A stretch of 64,000 nt of DNA from Mycobacteroides chelonae. Lineage in GTDB: Bacteria; Actinomycetota; Actinomycetes; Mycobacteriales; Mycobacteriaceae. Below, in pieces: positions 15,719 through 24,366 of the stretch (position 1 is the stretch's first letter; every line of letters starts with the position of its first letter). The notes under the pieces are model-generated. The model was given only the letters and a program-made list of their open reading frames with translations, had not been told where the DNA came from and did no database searches. The position numbers and the translations under genes are program-made. The DNA lies in the NCBI GenBank assembly GCA_014204435.1, contig JACHLF010000005.1, positions 62,001 through 126,000 of the forward strand, in the 5' to 3' direction.

Positions 15719-17560
15719 ATGGCCAACGCACTGGGACTGTCGATCGGCGCCACTCAACTGGTGGCCACACCCGACGATCCGCAGAGCCAACCTGTGGTGC
15801 GCAGCTCGATTCTGACCCTGCACGAGGACGGTCCGCCCGAGGTCGGGCTGCCCAGCCATCCCGGGTTGACGCTCACCGGATTCGTCGGCCGGGTCGGGGA
15901 CCCGGTGGGCATCGTGGCAACGGACGGATCGGTCCACCGCGCTGAATGGGCACTGACCGAGGCGATGCGCGTGCTGATCGCCGACGCCGCCTCCACCGCG
16001 AACTTCACCGCACCGCCCGTCTTATCGGCCTCAGTCCCCGCGCACTGGAGCCCGCAGACCATCAGCACCCTGCGGGACGCCATTGACCGTGTTCCCGCCC
16101 TCGCTCCGGGTGGCAGACAGTTGAAGCTGATCCCCGATGCCCGCGCCGCCCTAGAGTCGTTGGCCGCGGGACCGGGGACCCCAGATCGCGGCGTGGTGGT
16201 GGTGTGCGATGTCGGCGGCTCGGGCAGCAGCATCACGCTGGCCGATGCCGCACGCGGGTTCCAGCAGATCGGCCAGACCGTCCGATTTGTCGAGTTTTCC
16301 GGTCAACAGATCGACCAGATGCTGCTGACGCAGGTACTCACCGATCTGAACCAGAACCCGGAGGACACCACCTCGGTAGGCGCGCTGACCAGGCTACGCG
16401 ATCAGTGCCGTCTGGCTAAGGAACGGCTCTCCGGCGAAACCGCGACCTCAGTGCCGGTGGAGCTGCCGGGCATCGCCTCGGACGTCCGACTCACCCGCGC
16501 CGAGCTCGAGGACCACCTGCGTGGACCGTTGTCCAAGCTGATCAACGCCATTCAGGACACCTTGGAGCGCAACGGAATTCATCCAGCGAACATCAATGCA
16601 GTCGCCTCTGTGGGCGGCGGGGCAAGTATTCCGCTTGTCAACCAACAGCTTTCCGAGCGGATGCGGGTTCCTGTCATCACGGGGCCGCAACCGCAACTGG
16701 CGGCGGCGCGTGGCGTGGCACTGCTCGCCACCCGGGCAGACCTACCACCACAGGACGCCACCGCGATGCGACCGGTCGAGCAACCGCAGGGCAATGCCAC
16801 CATGATGCGCCCGGCGCCGACTGGCACCGGAACCTTTGCCGCTCCGGTGGCCGCGGCCGCCAATGACGAGCCGGAATTGGCCTGGTCCCAAGATGATTCG
16901 GCCCCAGACCTGGCTCCTCTACAGGAAACGGGATACCAGAGCGGATACATCGTCGACCTGGATGACGAGTATCACGGCCCCACCGAGGCCACCACCGCCC
17001 GCCCCGACCTCCAGTTCAGTCACGATCCGTACGCGGCCGAAGACGACTACGACGACTACCCACCGCTGCCCTGGTACCGACGGCCCCTGGTGTGGTTCAT
17101 CGCCGCGGCCACTGTCGCCGGTATCGCCTTCACCGGCATGATGGTCTCGCTAACCAGCAGCGAATCACCGGTTCCGGCCACCACGACGCCGAGTATCAAC
17201 GTGGTGCCGAGCACGGGCGACGCTCCGACCAGGTCATCTCCGTCGCCCGAACCCCCTCCGCCTCCGCAGACCCATACGGTGACGCAGTCGGTGCAGCCGC
17301 CACCACCGTCCCCGGCGCCGCCACCTCCTCCGCCACCACCGACCACGACTACCACAACGACGACACCGCCGACCACCACCACAACAACGACACCGCCGAC
17401 CACAACAACAACAACAACAACAACAACGACGACGACACCTCCGACAACGACCACCACCCAGCCGACGACCACGACGACGCAGTCCGCCTCGACGTCCACC
17501 TCGCGTCCGGTGATCACGATTCCGGGATTGCCCCCGATCCCGATCGGTCCGCGCAACTGA
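15719..17560 (+). CDS. Membrane-anchored Hsp70-like protein with Pro/Thr-rich tail
   Basis: 613 residues. The first ~345 form an actin/Hsp70-type ATPase: GLSIGATQLVA at the start, VVVCDVGGSGSSITLAD as phosphate-2, and ASVGGGASIPLVNQQL as the adenosine motif. An acidic linker ends in PPLPWYRRPLVWF, then one transmembrane helix (about residues 459-480), then an exported tail of polyproline and polythreonine. There is no peptide-binding domain, so it is not a classical chaperone; a sensor or scaffold role is more likely. It stands directly before the LuxR-type regulator, which begins within or just after its stop codon. The PWY-helix-Thr/Pro plan matches the 3423 and 3903 products. Confidence 0.85.
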   Translation: MANALGLSIGATQLVATPDDPQSQPVVRSSILTLHEDGPPEVGLPSHPGLTLTGFVGRVGDPVGIVATDGSVHRAEWALTEAMRVLIADAASTANFTAPPVLSASVPAHWSPQTISTLRDAIDRVPALAPGGRQLKLIPDARAALESLAAGPGTPDRGVVVVCDVGGSGSSITLADAARGFQQIGQTVRFVEFSGQQIDQMLLTQVLTDLNQNPEDTTSVGALTRLRDQCRLAKERLSGETATSVPVELPGIASDVRLTRAELEDHLRGPLSKLINAIQDTLERNGIHPANINAVASVGGGASIPLVNQQLSERMRVPVITGPQPQLAAARGVALLATRADLPPQDATAMRPVEQPQGNATMMRPAPTGTGTFAAPVAAAANDEPELAWSQDDSAPDLAPLQETGYQSGYIVDLDDEYHGPTEATTARPDLQFSHDPYAAEDDYDDYPPLPWYRRPLVWFIAAATVAGIAFTGMMVSLTSSESPVPATTTPSINVVPSTGDAPTRSSPSPEPPPPPQTHTVTQSVQPPPPSPAPPPPPPPPTTTTTTTTPPTTTTTTTPPTTTTTTTTTTTTTPPTTTTTQPTTTTTQSASTSTSRPVITIPGLPPIPIGPRN

Positions 17561-20034
17561 ACACCACCCGCGACAACGAACTCTCCGGGGCGTTCGACGG
17601 AATCGCCTCGGCGATAAGGACTATCAGCCAGAGGTTGGCCGCAGACGGTGCCGTCAAGGTGCTAGTCAGCGGCACGGCGGGCAGCGGCAAGACATCGGTC
17701 CTGACCGGCGTTCGCGAAACGTTGAGCAACGCCGGCTCACCGCCGGTCAACCACGTTCCCGAGCAGCTGTCCGCAGGGCGCTCCGGCCCATTCGTCATCG
17801 ACGATGCCGAATCGCTGACCGACCGCCAGCTCGACATGGTGCGCACGGTGGTAGAGAACGATCCGGCGACCGTCGTCGTGGTGGCCGCGACGCCTCGACG
17901 CAATCCGGCCCTGCGCGCCCTTTTTCAGGCATTGGAACGCGAATCACCCTCGATCACAATGCATCCCGTCAGCGCCGGCGATATCGCCCGGCTGTCCCCG
18001 TACGCGGCCGGCCACGCCAACGAGATCGCTGCCGCCACCGGCGGAAACCTTGCACTGGTCGCTACGGCCGTCGATCATCTAGGCGAGACCGATCCACTCG
18101 AATCTGCCCTGCGCGCCATCGATTCCCGCATCGATGACCATCTGCGCCGGTTGTCCCCACCGACACTGTCGACCGCCCTGTTGATGTCACTGGATGCGGG
18201 CATCGGTGCATCGGATATCGCTGCGGCACTGTCTCTTTCCGATGCAGAAGAGCTGGTCGACGAGGCATTGGCCAGCGGCCTTGTTCCCGGCCCAGGCCAG
18301 ACCGCATTCGCGGCAAGGGTGCATAGTTGCGCCGCCCGCCTGCTAGGAGCGGCCCGGCATCTCGATCTTGAGCGCTCCCTGCTGCGCACGCAACTTAAGG
18401 CCGGCTCGGTATCTACCGATCTAGCCTTGTCCCTGGTGGCGCATGGGTTGCGAGATCAAGAGATCGCTGGGCTGCTATCAGATTGGGCGGCAACCGAATC
18501 CGATCCGCTCGGGGCGGCCGACCTGTACCGGGCCGCGCTGGCCGCGGGCGCCGAGCCTGGCCCGCTTCGGGTGCCGCTGGCCGAATCCCTGGCTCGTACG
18601 GGCGACCTGGCCGCTGCCGCCGCACAGGCCGACGAGGTGCTGACCTCTGCCGACCCTGCCCATCGGGCCGCTGCCGTACGCATCGCGGCGGCCATCGCAT
18701 GTCACAACGGTGACTCCGGTCAAGCCGCCGCGCTGTACGGCTGGTTGGCTTCGGATATGGACGGCTCAACCGCCCTGGCCGCAGCGCCTGTGTTCGTCGC
18801 TACCGGCCAGCTGACAAATGCACGAAAGTCCTTGGAGGACAGTGCGGGAGCGCCACCCACCACGACGGCTACCGCCCTGCGCAATGCCGCCCTGGGTGTC
18901 ATCGCGTCCGTTGAGGGCCGCAGCCAAGAGTCGTTGTCGCTCCTGGGACAGGCAGTCACCCAGCAGCCCTCCGCGTCGGCGTTCGCCCCCGATAGCACCG
19001 TCGCCCTGGCGGCGTTGGCCATGCTGCACAACGGGGACACCACGCGGGCCCGCAGCATTCTCACCGATGCGATCCGCGCCGATCGACCGCACGAGGTGTT
19101 CGGTGTACGGCACCGACTGCTGGTGGCCTGGATCGCCATGTTGTCCGGCGACCTGACCGGGGCCGAGCAGTGGCTGCCGGTGGCCGATGCCGACCTGTCC
19201 CGGCGCGACCGCCTGTTCGCCAAGTCGCTGCGCACCGGCATCGCGCGACGTCATGGAGACACTGGTTCCCTGCGCCAGCATTGGCAGGCCGCCATGGACG
19301 CCCTGTCGGCGTACTCGATCGACCTCTACACGCTGCTCCCGGTCGGCGAGCTGTGGGTGGCGGCCGCACGGCTGCGCACCCTGGACGCCATGACGCACCA
19401 CCTGGACCGCGCCTTCGCGCTGCTGGCGCAGCTCGGCGATCCGATCTCCTGGGCGGCACCGCTGCGATGGGCGGGTGTCCATGCCGCGATCCTGACCAAT
19501 TCACCGGAGAACCTCGCCCCGCACGGGCAGGCGCTCGCCGCATCTGCGGGACACAGCCCCTACGCCCGCACTCTGGCGACCGCCGGGCGCACCTGGCTGC
19601 GGGTGCTCGCCAACCAGGTGGACGGGGCGGAGGTGGACGGCGCCGCGCGGATGCTGGCCGACACCGGCCTGGGCTGGGATGCCACCCGCTTGGCCAGCCA
19701 GGCCGCCTTGCACGCGAACGACCCGAAGGTGGCCGCCGCGATGCTCGCACTGGCCCGCGATCTGCGGGCCCCGTCCACCACAACAGAGAACGACGGCGGC
19801 GGCAAGACCCAGTCTCCCGCGTCCGAACATGCACCGGCATCCACGCGTCTGTCCGATCGCGAACGCGAGGTTGCCGAGCTGCTGTTACGCGGGCTTCCCT
19901 ATCGCGATATCGGTGCGCAGCTGTTCATTTCGGCCAAGACCGTGGAGCATCACGTCGCGCGTATTCGTCGTCGCCTCGGTGCCGAATCGCGGTCCGACAT
20001 GTTCTCGATGTTGCGGGCGATCTTGGCCTCATAA
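17557..20034 (+). CDS. Large LuxR-family ATPase regulator (Rv0339c/IniR-like)
   Basis: About 825 residues: an N-terminal P-loop ATPase domain (VLVSGTAGSGKTSV), Walker-B-like FVIDDAES, a long helical TPR-like middle, and a C-terminal LuxR helix-turn-helix (LSDREREVAELLLRGLPYRDIGAQLFISAKTVEHH, quoted in parts). This is the MalT/LAL plan. M. tuberculosis has a LuxR-type regulator (Rv0339c) beside the same Fe-S oxidoreductase near iniBAC, reported to control iniBAC. The start is uncertain: upstream of the P-loop the first candidates are CTG 17557, overlapping the preceding TGA, and TTG 17635. The longer open frame to 17092 runs inside the Hsp70-like gene and is not credible. It likely binds the TAGGGGAT elements. 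Confidence 0.85.
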   Translation: MNTTRDNELSGAFDGIASAIRTISQRLAADGAVKVLVSGTAGSGKTSVLTGVRETLSNAGSPPVNHVPEQLSAGRSGPFVIDDAESLTDRQLDMVRTVVENDPATVVVVAATPRRNPALRALFQALERESPSITMHPVSAGDIARLSPYAAGHANEIAAATGGNLALVATAVDHLGETDPLESALRAIDSRIDDHLRRLSPPTLSTALLMSLDAGIGASDIAAALSLSDAEELVDEALASGLVPGPGQTAFAARVHSCAARLLGAARHLDLERSLLRTQLKAGSVSTDLALSLVAHGLRDQEIAGLLSDWAATESDPLGAADLYRAALAAGAEPGPLRVPLAESLARTGDLAAAAAQADEVLTSADPAHRAAAVRIAAAIACHNGDSGQAAALYGWLASDMDGSTALAAAPVFVATGQLTNARKSLEDSAGAPPTTTATALRNAALGVIASVEGRSQESLSLLGQAVTQQPSASAFAPDSTVALAALAMLHNGDTTRARSILTDAIRADRPHEVFGVRHRLLVAWIAMLSGDLTGAEQWLPVADADLSRRDRLFAKSLRTGIARRHGDTGSLRQHWQAAMDALSAYSIDLYTLLPVGELWVAAARLRTLDAMTHHLDRAFALLAQLGDPISWAAPLRWAGVHAAILTNSPENLAPHGQALAASAGHSPYARTLATAGRTWLRVLANQVDGAEVDGAARMLADTGLGWDATRLASQAALHANDPKVAAAMLALARDLRAPSTTTENDGGGKTQSPASEHAPASTRLSDREREVAELLLRGLPYRDIGAQLFISAKTVEHHVARIRRRLGAESRSDMFSMLRAILAS

Positions 20035-20126
20035 GTGCGAGAAAGCTCACCCGATTGGCGGGTTAGGCAAGCCTGACTAGGACTTTCGACCCTGGCAATG
20101 CGACGATGACCTCGCATCTGGCACAA

Positions 20127-20167
20127 GTTACCCGCGAGTAACATCATTATCGTTACTGACGAGTAAC
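20127..20167 (+). promoter_or_regulatory. Two GTTAC-N6-GTAAC palindromes before the Fe-S oxidoreductase gene
   Basis: GTTAC-CCGCGA-GTAAC (20127-20142) and GTTAC-TGACGA-GTAAC (20152-20167) are 16-bp dyads with identical right halves (CGAGTAAC), 25 bp centre to centre. The ideal site would be GTTACTCGCGAGTAAC. They end 28 nt before the GTG start at 20196, suiting a repressor such as a TetR protein. The regulator is unknown. Confidence 0.65.
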
Positions 20168-20195
20168 TTCTCGGGACCGGGAGGTCAGCACCACC

Positions 20196-22964
20196 GTGAG
20201 TACCGCGACGATCATTCTCGGAATCATCGGCGTCAGCTTCAGCCTGGTTGCCTGGGGCTCATTCTTCGGCGGCGTCGTCAAGATGATCCGGGTGGTGCTG
20301 TCTGGCCAGCCCGATCGCACCCGCTGGCGCCCGATCGTCCCCCGTGTCAAGACCGTCATCGTCGAGGTCGTCGCGCACACCCGGATGAACAAGTTCCGCA
20401 CCGTGGGCTGGGCCCACTGGCTGGTGATGGTCGGCTTCCTGGGTGGCTTCCCGCTGTACTTTGAGTCCTACGGCCAGACCTTCAACCCTGAATTCCACTG
20501 GCCGATCATCGGCGACACCTTCCTGTGGCACCTGTGGGACGAGATCCTCGGTATCGGCACGGTCATCGGCATCGTGACGCTGATCATCATCCGGCAGCGC
20601 AATCACCCCAGAAAGCCCGAGCGGCTCTCCCGCTTCGGCGGCTCCAACTTCCTGGCGGCCTACACGATCGAATCGATCGTGCTCATCGAGGGCCTGGGCA
20701 TGGTGCTGGTGAAATCCGGCAAGATCGCGACTTTCGGCGGCGGGCACCCCTCATCGGACTTCTTCACCATGAACGTCGCGCAGCTGCTGCCCGAGAGCCC
20801 ATTGATGGTTTCCGCCTTCGCCTTCGTCAAGATGGTGTCCGGCGGCCTGTTCCTGCTGCTGATAGGGCGCAAGCTGGTCTGGGGTGTGGCCTGGCACCGC
20901 TTTGCGTCCTTCTTCAACATCTATTTCAAGCGCAACGCCGACGGCTCCGTCGCGCTGGGTGCAGCCAAGCCGATGATGTCCGGCGGCAAGGTGCTGGAAA
21001 TGGAGAGCGCCGACCCGGACGTCGACGCCTTCGGCGCCGGCAAGGTCGAAGACTTCAGCTGGAAAGACCTGCTGGACATCACCACCTGCACCGAGTGCGG
21101 CCGCTGCCAGAGCCAGTGCCCCGCCTGGAACACCGGTAAGCCGCTGTCACCCAAGCTGCTCATCACCTCGCTGCGTGACCACACCTACGCCAAGGCCCCC
21201 TACCTGCTAGCCGGTGAGGACAAGTCCAAGCTGAGCGAGGGCCAGATCGCCGAGGGCGAACGGCAACTGGTCGGCGGCGAGGGTGCCGTGATCGATCACG
21301 AGGTGCTGTGGAGCTGCACCACCTGCGGTGCCTGCGTCGAGCAGTGCCCCGTCGACATCGAGCACGTCGACCACATCATCGACATGCGCCGCTACCAGGT
21401 GCTTATCGAGTCGGAGTTCCCAGGAGAGCTTGCGGGCCTGTTCAAGAACCTGGAGAACAAAGGCAACCCGTGGGGCCAGAACGCCAAGGACCGCCTCAAC
21501 TGGATCGAGGAGGTCGATTTCGACGTCCCGGTGTTCGGCCAGGACGTGGATAGCTTCGCCGACTTCGAGTACCTGTTCTGGGTCGGCTGCGCGGGTGCCT
21601 ACGAGGACCGTGCCAAGAAGACCACCAAGGCCGTGGCCGAACTGCTGGCCCTGGCCGGAACGAGGTTCCTGGTGCTCGGCGCCGACGAGACCTGCACGGG
21701 TGACTCTGCCCGCCGCGCCGGCAACGAATTCTTGTTCCAGCAGCTGGCTATGCAGAACATCGAGCTGCTCAATTCGGTGTTCGAGGGCGTAGAGCACAAG
21801 CAGCGCAAGATCGTGGTGACCTGCGCGCATTGCTTCAACGCACTCGGCAACGAGTATCCACAGGTCGGTGGCGACTACCAGGTGGTGCACCACACCCAGC
21901 TGCTGAACCGCCTGGTGCGCGACAAGAAGCTGGTTCCCGTCGCACCGGTTTCACAGGACGTCACCTACCACGACCCGTGCTACCTGGGCCGCCACAACAA
22001 GGTGTACACCGCGCCGCGTGAGCTGATCGGTGCCTCCGGTGCCGCAATCACCGAAATGCCCAGGCACGGTGAGCGTTCCATGTGCTGTGGCGCCGGTGGC
22101 GCTCGCATGTGGATGGAAGAGCAGCTGGGCAAGCGCATCAACATCGACCGTGTCGACGAAGCCCTGGCCACCCCGGCCTCCAAGATCGCCACGGGCTGCC
22201 CGTTCTGCCGCGTGATGCTGACCGACGGTGTGACCGCGCGCGACGATTCCGCTGCCGTAGAGGTCGTCGACGTCGCGCAGCTGCTCCTTGAATCCGTGGG
22301 CCGTACCGAGGACGTCCGGAAGGCGTTGCCCGCCAAGGGCTCCGCTGCGGAGAAGGCGACGACAAAGGCAGCGGAAACCAAACCCGTTGTCGCCGAGGAA
22401 GAGCCGGTCACCGAGACGGCCGCAGCCCCCAGGCCCGCCACCGCGGAAGTGAAACCGGTGTCGGGCCTGGGCTTGGCCACCGGCGCCAAGCGACCGGGAG
22501 CCAAGAAGGCAGCGGCCCCTACGGCCAGCTCGGCAGAAGCCGCCGCTGCCCCCAGCACGGCGGAGGCAGCACCGGCCGCACCGGTCAAGGGCCTGGGCAT
22601 GGCCACCGGCGCCAAACGACCCGGCGCCAAGAAGGCAACCCCGGCAGCATCGACTCCCGAGGCACCGGCGACCGAGCCTGAGACTGCTGCACCGGCCGCT
22701 CCGGAGACGCCGTCGACTCCTGCTGCCGCCACACCCGAGCCCCCGGTCAAGGGTCTCGGCATGGCCACCGGCGCGCGCCGTCCCGGCGCCAAGAAGGCAG
22801 CTCCCCCGGCTGCCGCCGCTCCCGCTGCGGAACCCGAGCAGCCCGCCGCGGCAGAGGAACCGGCTGCACCCGCACCGAAGGAAGAGGCGCCTACGGCGCC
22901 GGAGCCTCCAGTCAAGGGCCTGGGAATGGCCCCGGGAGCACGCCGTCCCGGCCGCCGAAATTAG
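20196..22964 (+). CDS. Membrane Fe-S oxidoreductase (Rv0338c-like, HdrBD/CCG family)
   Basis: 922 residues. The N-terminal third has several transmembrane helices like a heme-b/NarI-type anchor. Two 4Fe-4S ferredoxin motifs follow (TTCTECGRCQSQCPAW near 298 and SCTTCGACVEQCPVD near 374), then two cysteine-rich CCG domains as in heterodisulfide reductase and GlpC (VTCAHCFNALGNEY, SMCCGAGGARMWMEE). The C-terminal ~200 residues are Ala/Pro/Lys-rich with four copies of a VKGLGMATGAKRPGAKKA-type unit. It probably carries electrons between an unknown donor and the quinone pool. GTG 20196 with GGGAGG upstream. The M. tuberculosis orthologue is essential by transposon screens, as I recall. Confidence 0.88.
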   Translation: MSTATIILGIIGVSFSLVAWGSFFGGVVKMIRVVLSGQPDRTRWRPIVPRVKTVIVEVVAHTRMNKFRTVGWAHWLVMVGFLGGFPLYFESYGQTFNPEFHWPIIGDTFLWHLWDEILGIGTVIGIVTLIIIRQRNHPRKPERLSRFGGSNFLAAYTIESIVLIEGLGMVLVKSGKIATFGGGHPSSDFFTMNVAQLLPESPLMVSAFAFVKMVSGGLFLLLIGRKLVWGVAWHRFASFFNIYFKRNADGSVALGAAKPMMSGGKVLEMESADPDVDAFGAGKVEDFSWKDLLDITTCTECGRCQSQCPAWNTGKPLSPKLLITSLRDHTYAKAPYLLAGEDKSKLSEGQIAEGERQLVGGEGAVIDHEVLWSCTTCGACVEQCPVDIEHVDHIIDMRRYQVLIESEFPGELAGLFKNLENKGNPWGQNAKDRLNWIEEVDFDVPVFGQDVDSFADFEYLFWVGCAGAYEDRAKKTTKAVAELLALAGTRFLVLGADETCTGDSARRAGNEFLFQQLAMQNIELLNSVFEGVEHKQRKIVVTCAHCFNALGNEYPQVGGDYQVVHHTQLLNRLVRDKKLVPVAPVSQDVTYHDPCYLGRHNKVYTAPRELIGASGAAITEMPRHGERSMCCGAGGARMWMEEQLGKRINIDRVDEALATPASKIATGCPFCRVMLTDGVTARDDSAAVEVVDVAQLLLESVGRTEDVRKALPAKGSAAEKATTKAAETKPVVAEEEPVTETAAAPRPATAEVKPVSGLGLATGAKRPGAKKAAAPTASSAEAAAAPSTAEAAPAAPVKGLGMATGAKRPGAKKATPAASTPEAPATEPETAAPAAPETPSTPAAATPEPPVKGLGMATGARRPGAKKAAPPAAAAPAAEPEQPAAAEEPAAPAPKEEAPTAPEPPVKGLGMAPGARRPGRRN

Positions 22965-22998
22965 ATATTGGCTGGACAGCAATGCCACCATTTAGACC

Positions 22999-24282
22999 GT
23001 GAGTACCGATAACCTGCCGACTGACGTGCCCCCGCGCGTGCCTGGCGTCTCATCGCGGCAGCATCAGCGGGTCTTTGCGCAGTCCACCAAGCTGCAAGAC
23101 GTCCTGTACGAGATCAGGGGTCCGGTACACGCCCACGCCGCCCGGCTGGAAGCCGAGGGGCACCGCATCCTCAAGCTCAACATCGGCAACCCGGCGCCGT
23201 TCGGTTTCGAGGCGCCCGATGTCATCATGCGCGACATCATCCAAGCCCTTCCCTATGCGCAGGGCTACTCCGATTCCAAAGGCATCCTGCCCGCGCGGCG
23301 CGCGGTGGTCACCCGCTACGAGCTGGTCGACGGCTTCCCGTACCTGGACGTGGACGACGTCTTCCTGGGCAACGGGGTATCCGAGCTCATCACCATGACC
23401 ACTCAGGCACTGCTCGACAACGGCGACCAGGTACTCATCCCGGCACCCGACTATCCGCTGTGGACCGCCGCCACCTCGTTGGCCGGTGGCACCGCGGTGC
23501 ACTACATGTGCGATGAGACTGACGGCTGGATGCCGGATATCGAGGATCTGGAATCCAAGATCACCGAGCGCACCAAGGCCCTCGTCATCATCAACCCGAA
23601 CAACCCCACCGGCGCGGTCTACACCCGCGAAATCCTCACGAAGATGGTGGAACTGGCCCGCAAGCATCAGCTGTTGCTGTTGGCCGACGAGATCTACGAC
23701 AAGATCCTCTACGACGACGCCGAGCACATCAGCGTGGCATCGCTGGCCCCGGATCTGTTGTGTTTCACCTTCAACGGACTGTCCAAGGCATACCGCGTGG
23801 CCGGCTACCGGTCGGCGTGGCTGGCCATCACCGGGCCCAAGGATCACGCGGCGAGCCTGCTGGAGGGTGTCAACCTTCTGGCCAACATGCGACTATGCCC
23901 GAATGTACCTGCCCAGCACGCGATTCAGGTCGCCCTCGGCGGACATCAGAGCATCGACGATCTGGTGCTCCCGGGCGGCCGACTGCTGGAACAGCGCGAT
24001 GTTGCCTGGACCAAGCTCAACGAGATTCCCGGTGTCTCCTGCGTCAAGCCGCAGGGCGCGCTCTACGCGTTCCCGCGCCTGGACCCCGAGGTGCACCACA
24101 TCCACGACGACGACCAGCTGGTCCTGGATCTGCTACTCAACGAGAAGATCCTGCTGACGCAGGGCACCGGCTTCAATTGGCCCGCTCCCGACCATCTTCG
24201 GATCGTGACGTTGCCGTGGGCCCGCGACCTCGCGGTCGCCATCGAACGCCTGGGCAACTTCTTGGCGAGCTACCGCCAGTAG
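22999..24282 (+). CDS. Pyridoxal-phosphate aminotransferase (alanine aminotransferase AlaA/AspC type)
   Basis: 427 residues, class I/II aminotransferase of the Rv0337c type. PLP-binding Lys263 lies in NGLSKAYRVAGYRSAW; VIINPNNPTGAVY and LLLADEIYDK are the usual cofactor-site motifs, and LRIVTLPW sits near the C-terminus. It would interconvert alanine/glutamate and pyruvate/2-oxoglutarate in the cytosol. GTG 22999 is chosen; the protein keeps the N-terminal extension seen in actinobacterial members. It follows the Fe-S oxidoreductase by 34 nt, the order also found in M. tuberculosis. Confidence 0.9.
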   Translation: MSTDNLPTDVPPRVPGVSSRQHQRVFAQSTKLQDVLYEIRGPVHAHAARLEAEGHRILKLNIGNPAPFGFEAPDVIMRDIIQALPYAQGYSDSKGILPARRAVVTRYELVDGFPYLDVDDVFLGNGVSELITMTTQALLDNGDQVLIPAPDYPLWTAATSLAGGTAVHYMCDETDGWMPDIEDLESKITERTKALVIINPNNPTGAVYTREILTKMVELARKHQLLLLADEIYDKILYDDAEHISVASLAPDLLCFTFNGLSKAYRVAGYRSAWLAITGPKDHAASLLEGVNLLANMRLCPNVPAQHAIQVALGGHQSIDDLVLPGGRLLEQRDVAWTKLNEIPGVSCVKPQGALYAFPRLDPEVHHIHDDDQLVLDLLLNEKILLTQGTGFNWPAPDHLRIVTLPWARDLAVAIERLGNFLASYRQ

Positions 24283-24366
24283 GCTCACCACCCACCGACA
24301 CGCCCGTTCGTGGCGAACATATGCGAGACAGAACCGCCACCATACGGCGTGTCGGCGCCCCGAGGG

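Noticed and set aside
17092..17556. Upstream extension of the LuxR regulator
   Set aside because: The extension is His/Asp/Thr-rich out-of-frame reading of the Hsp70-like protein's Pro/Thr tail.
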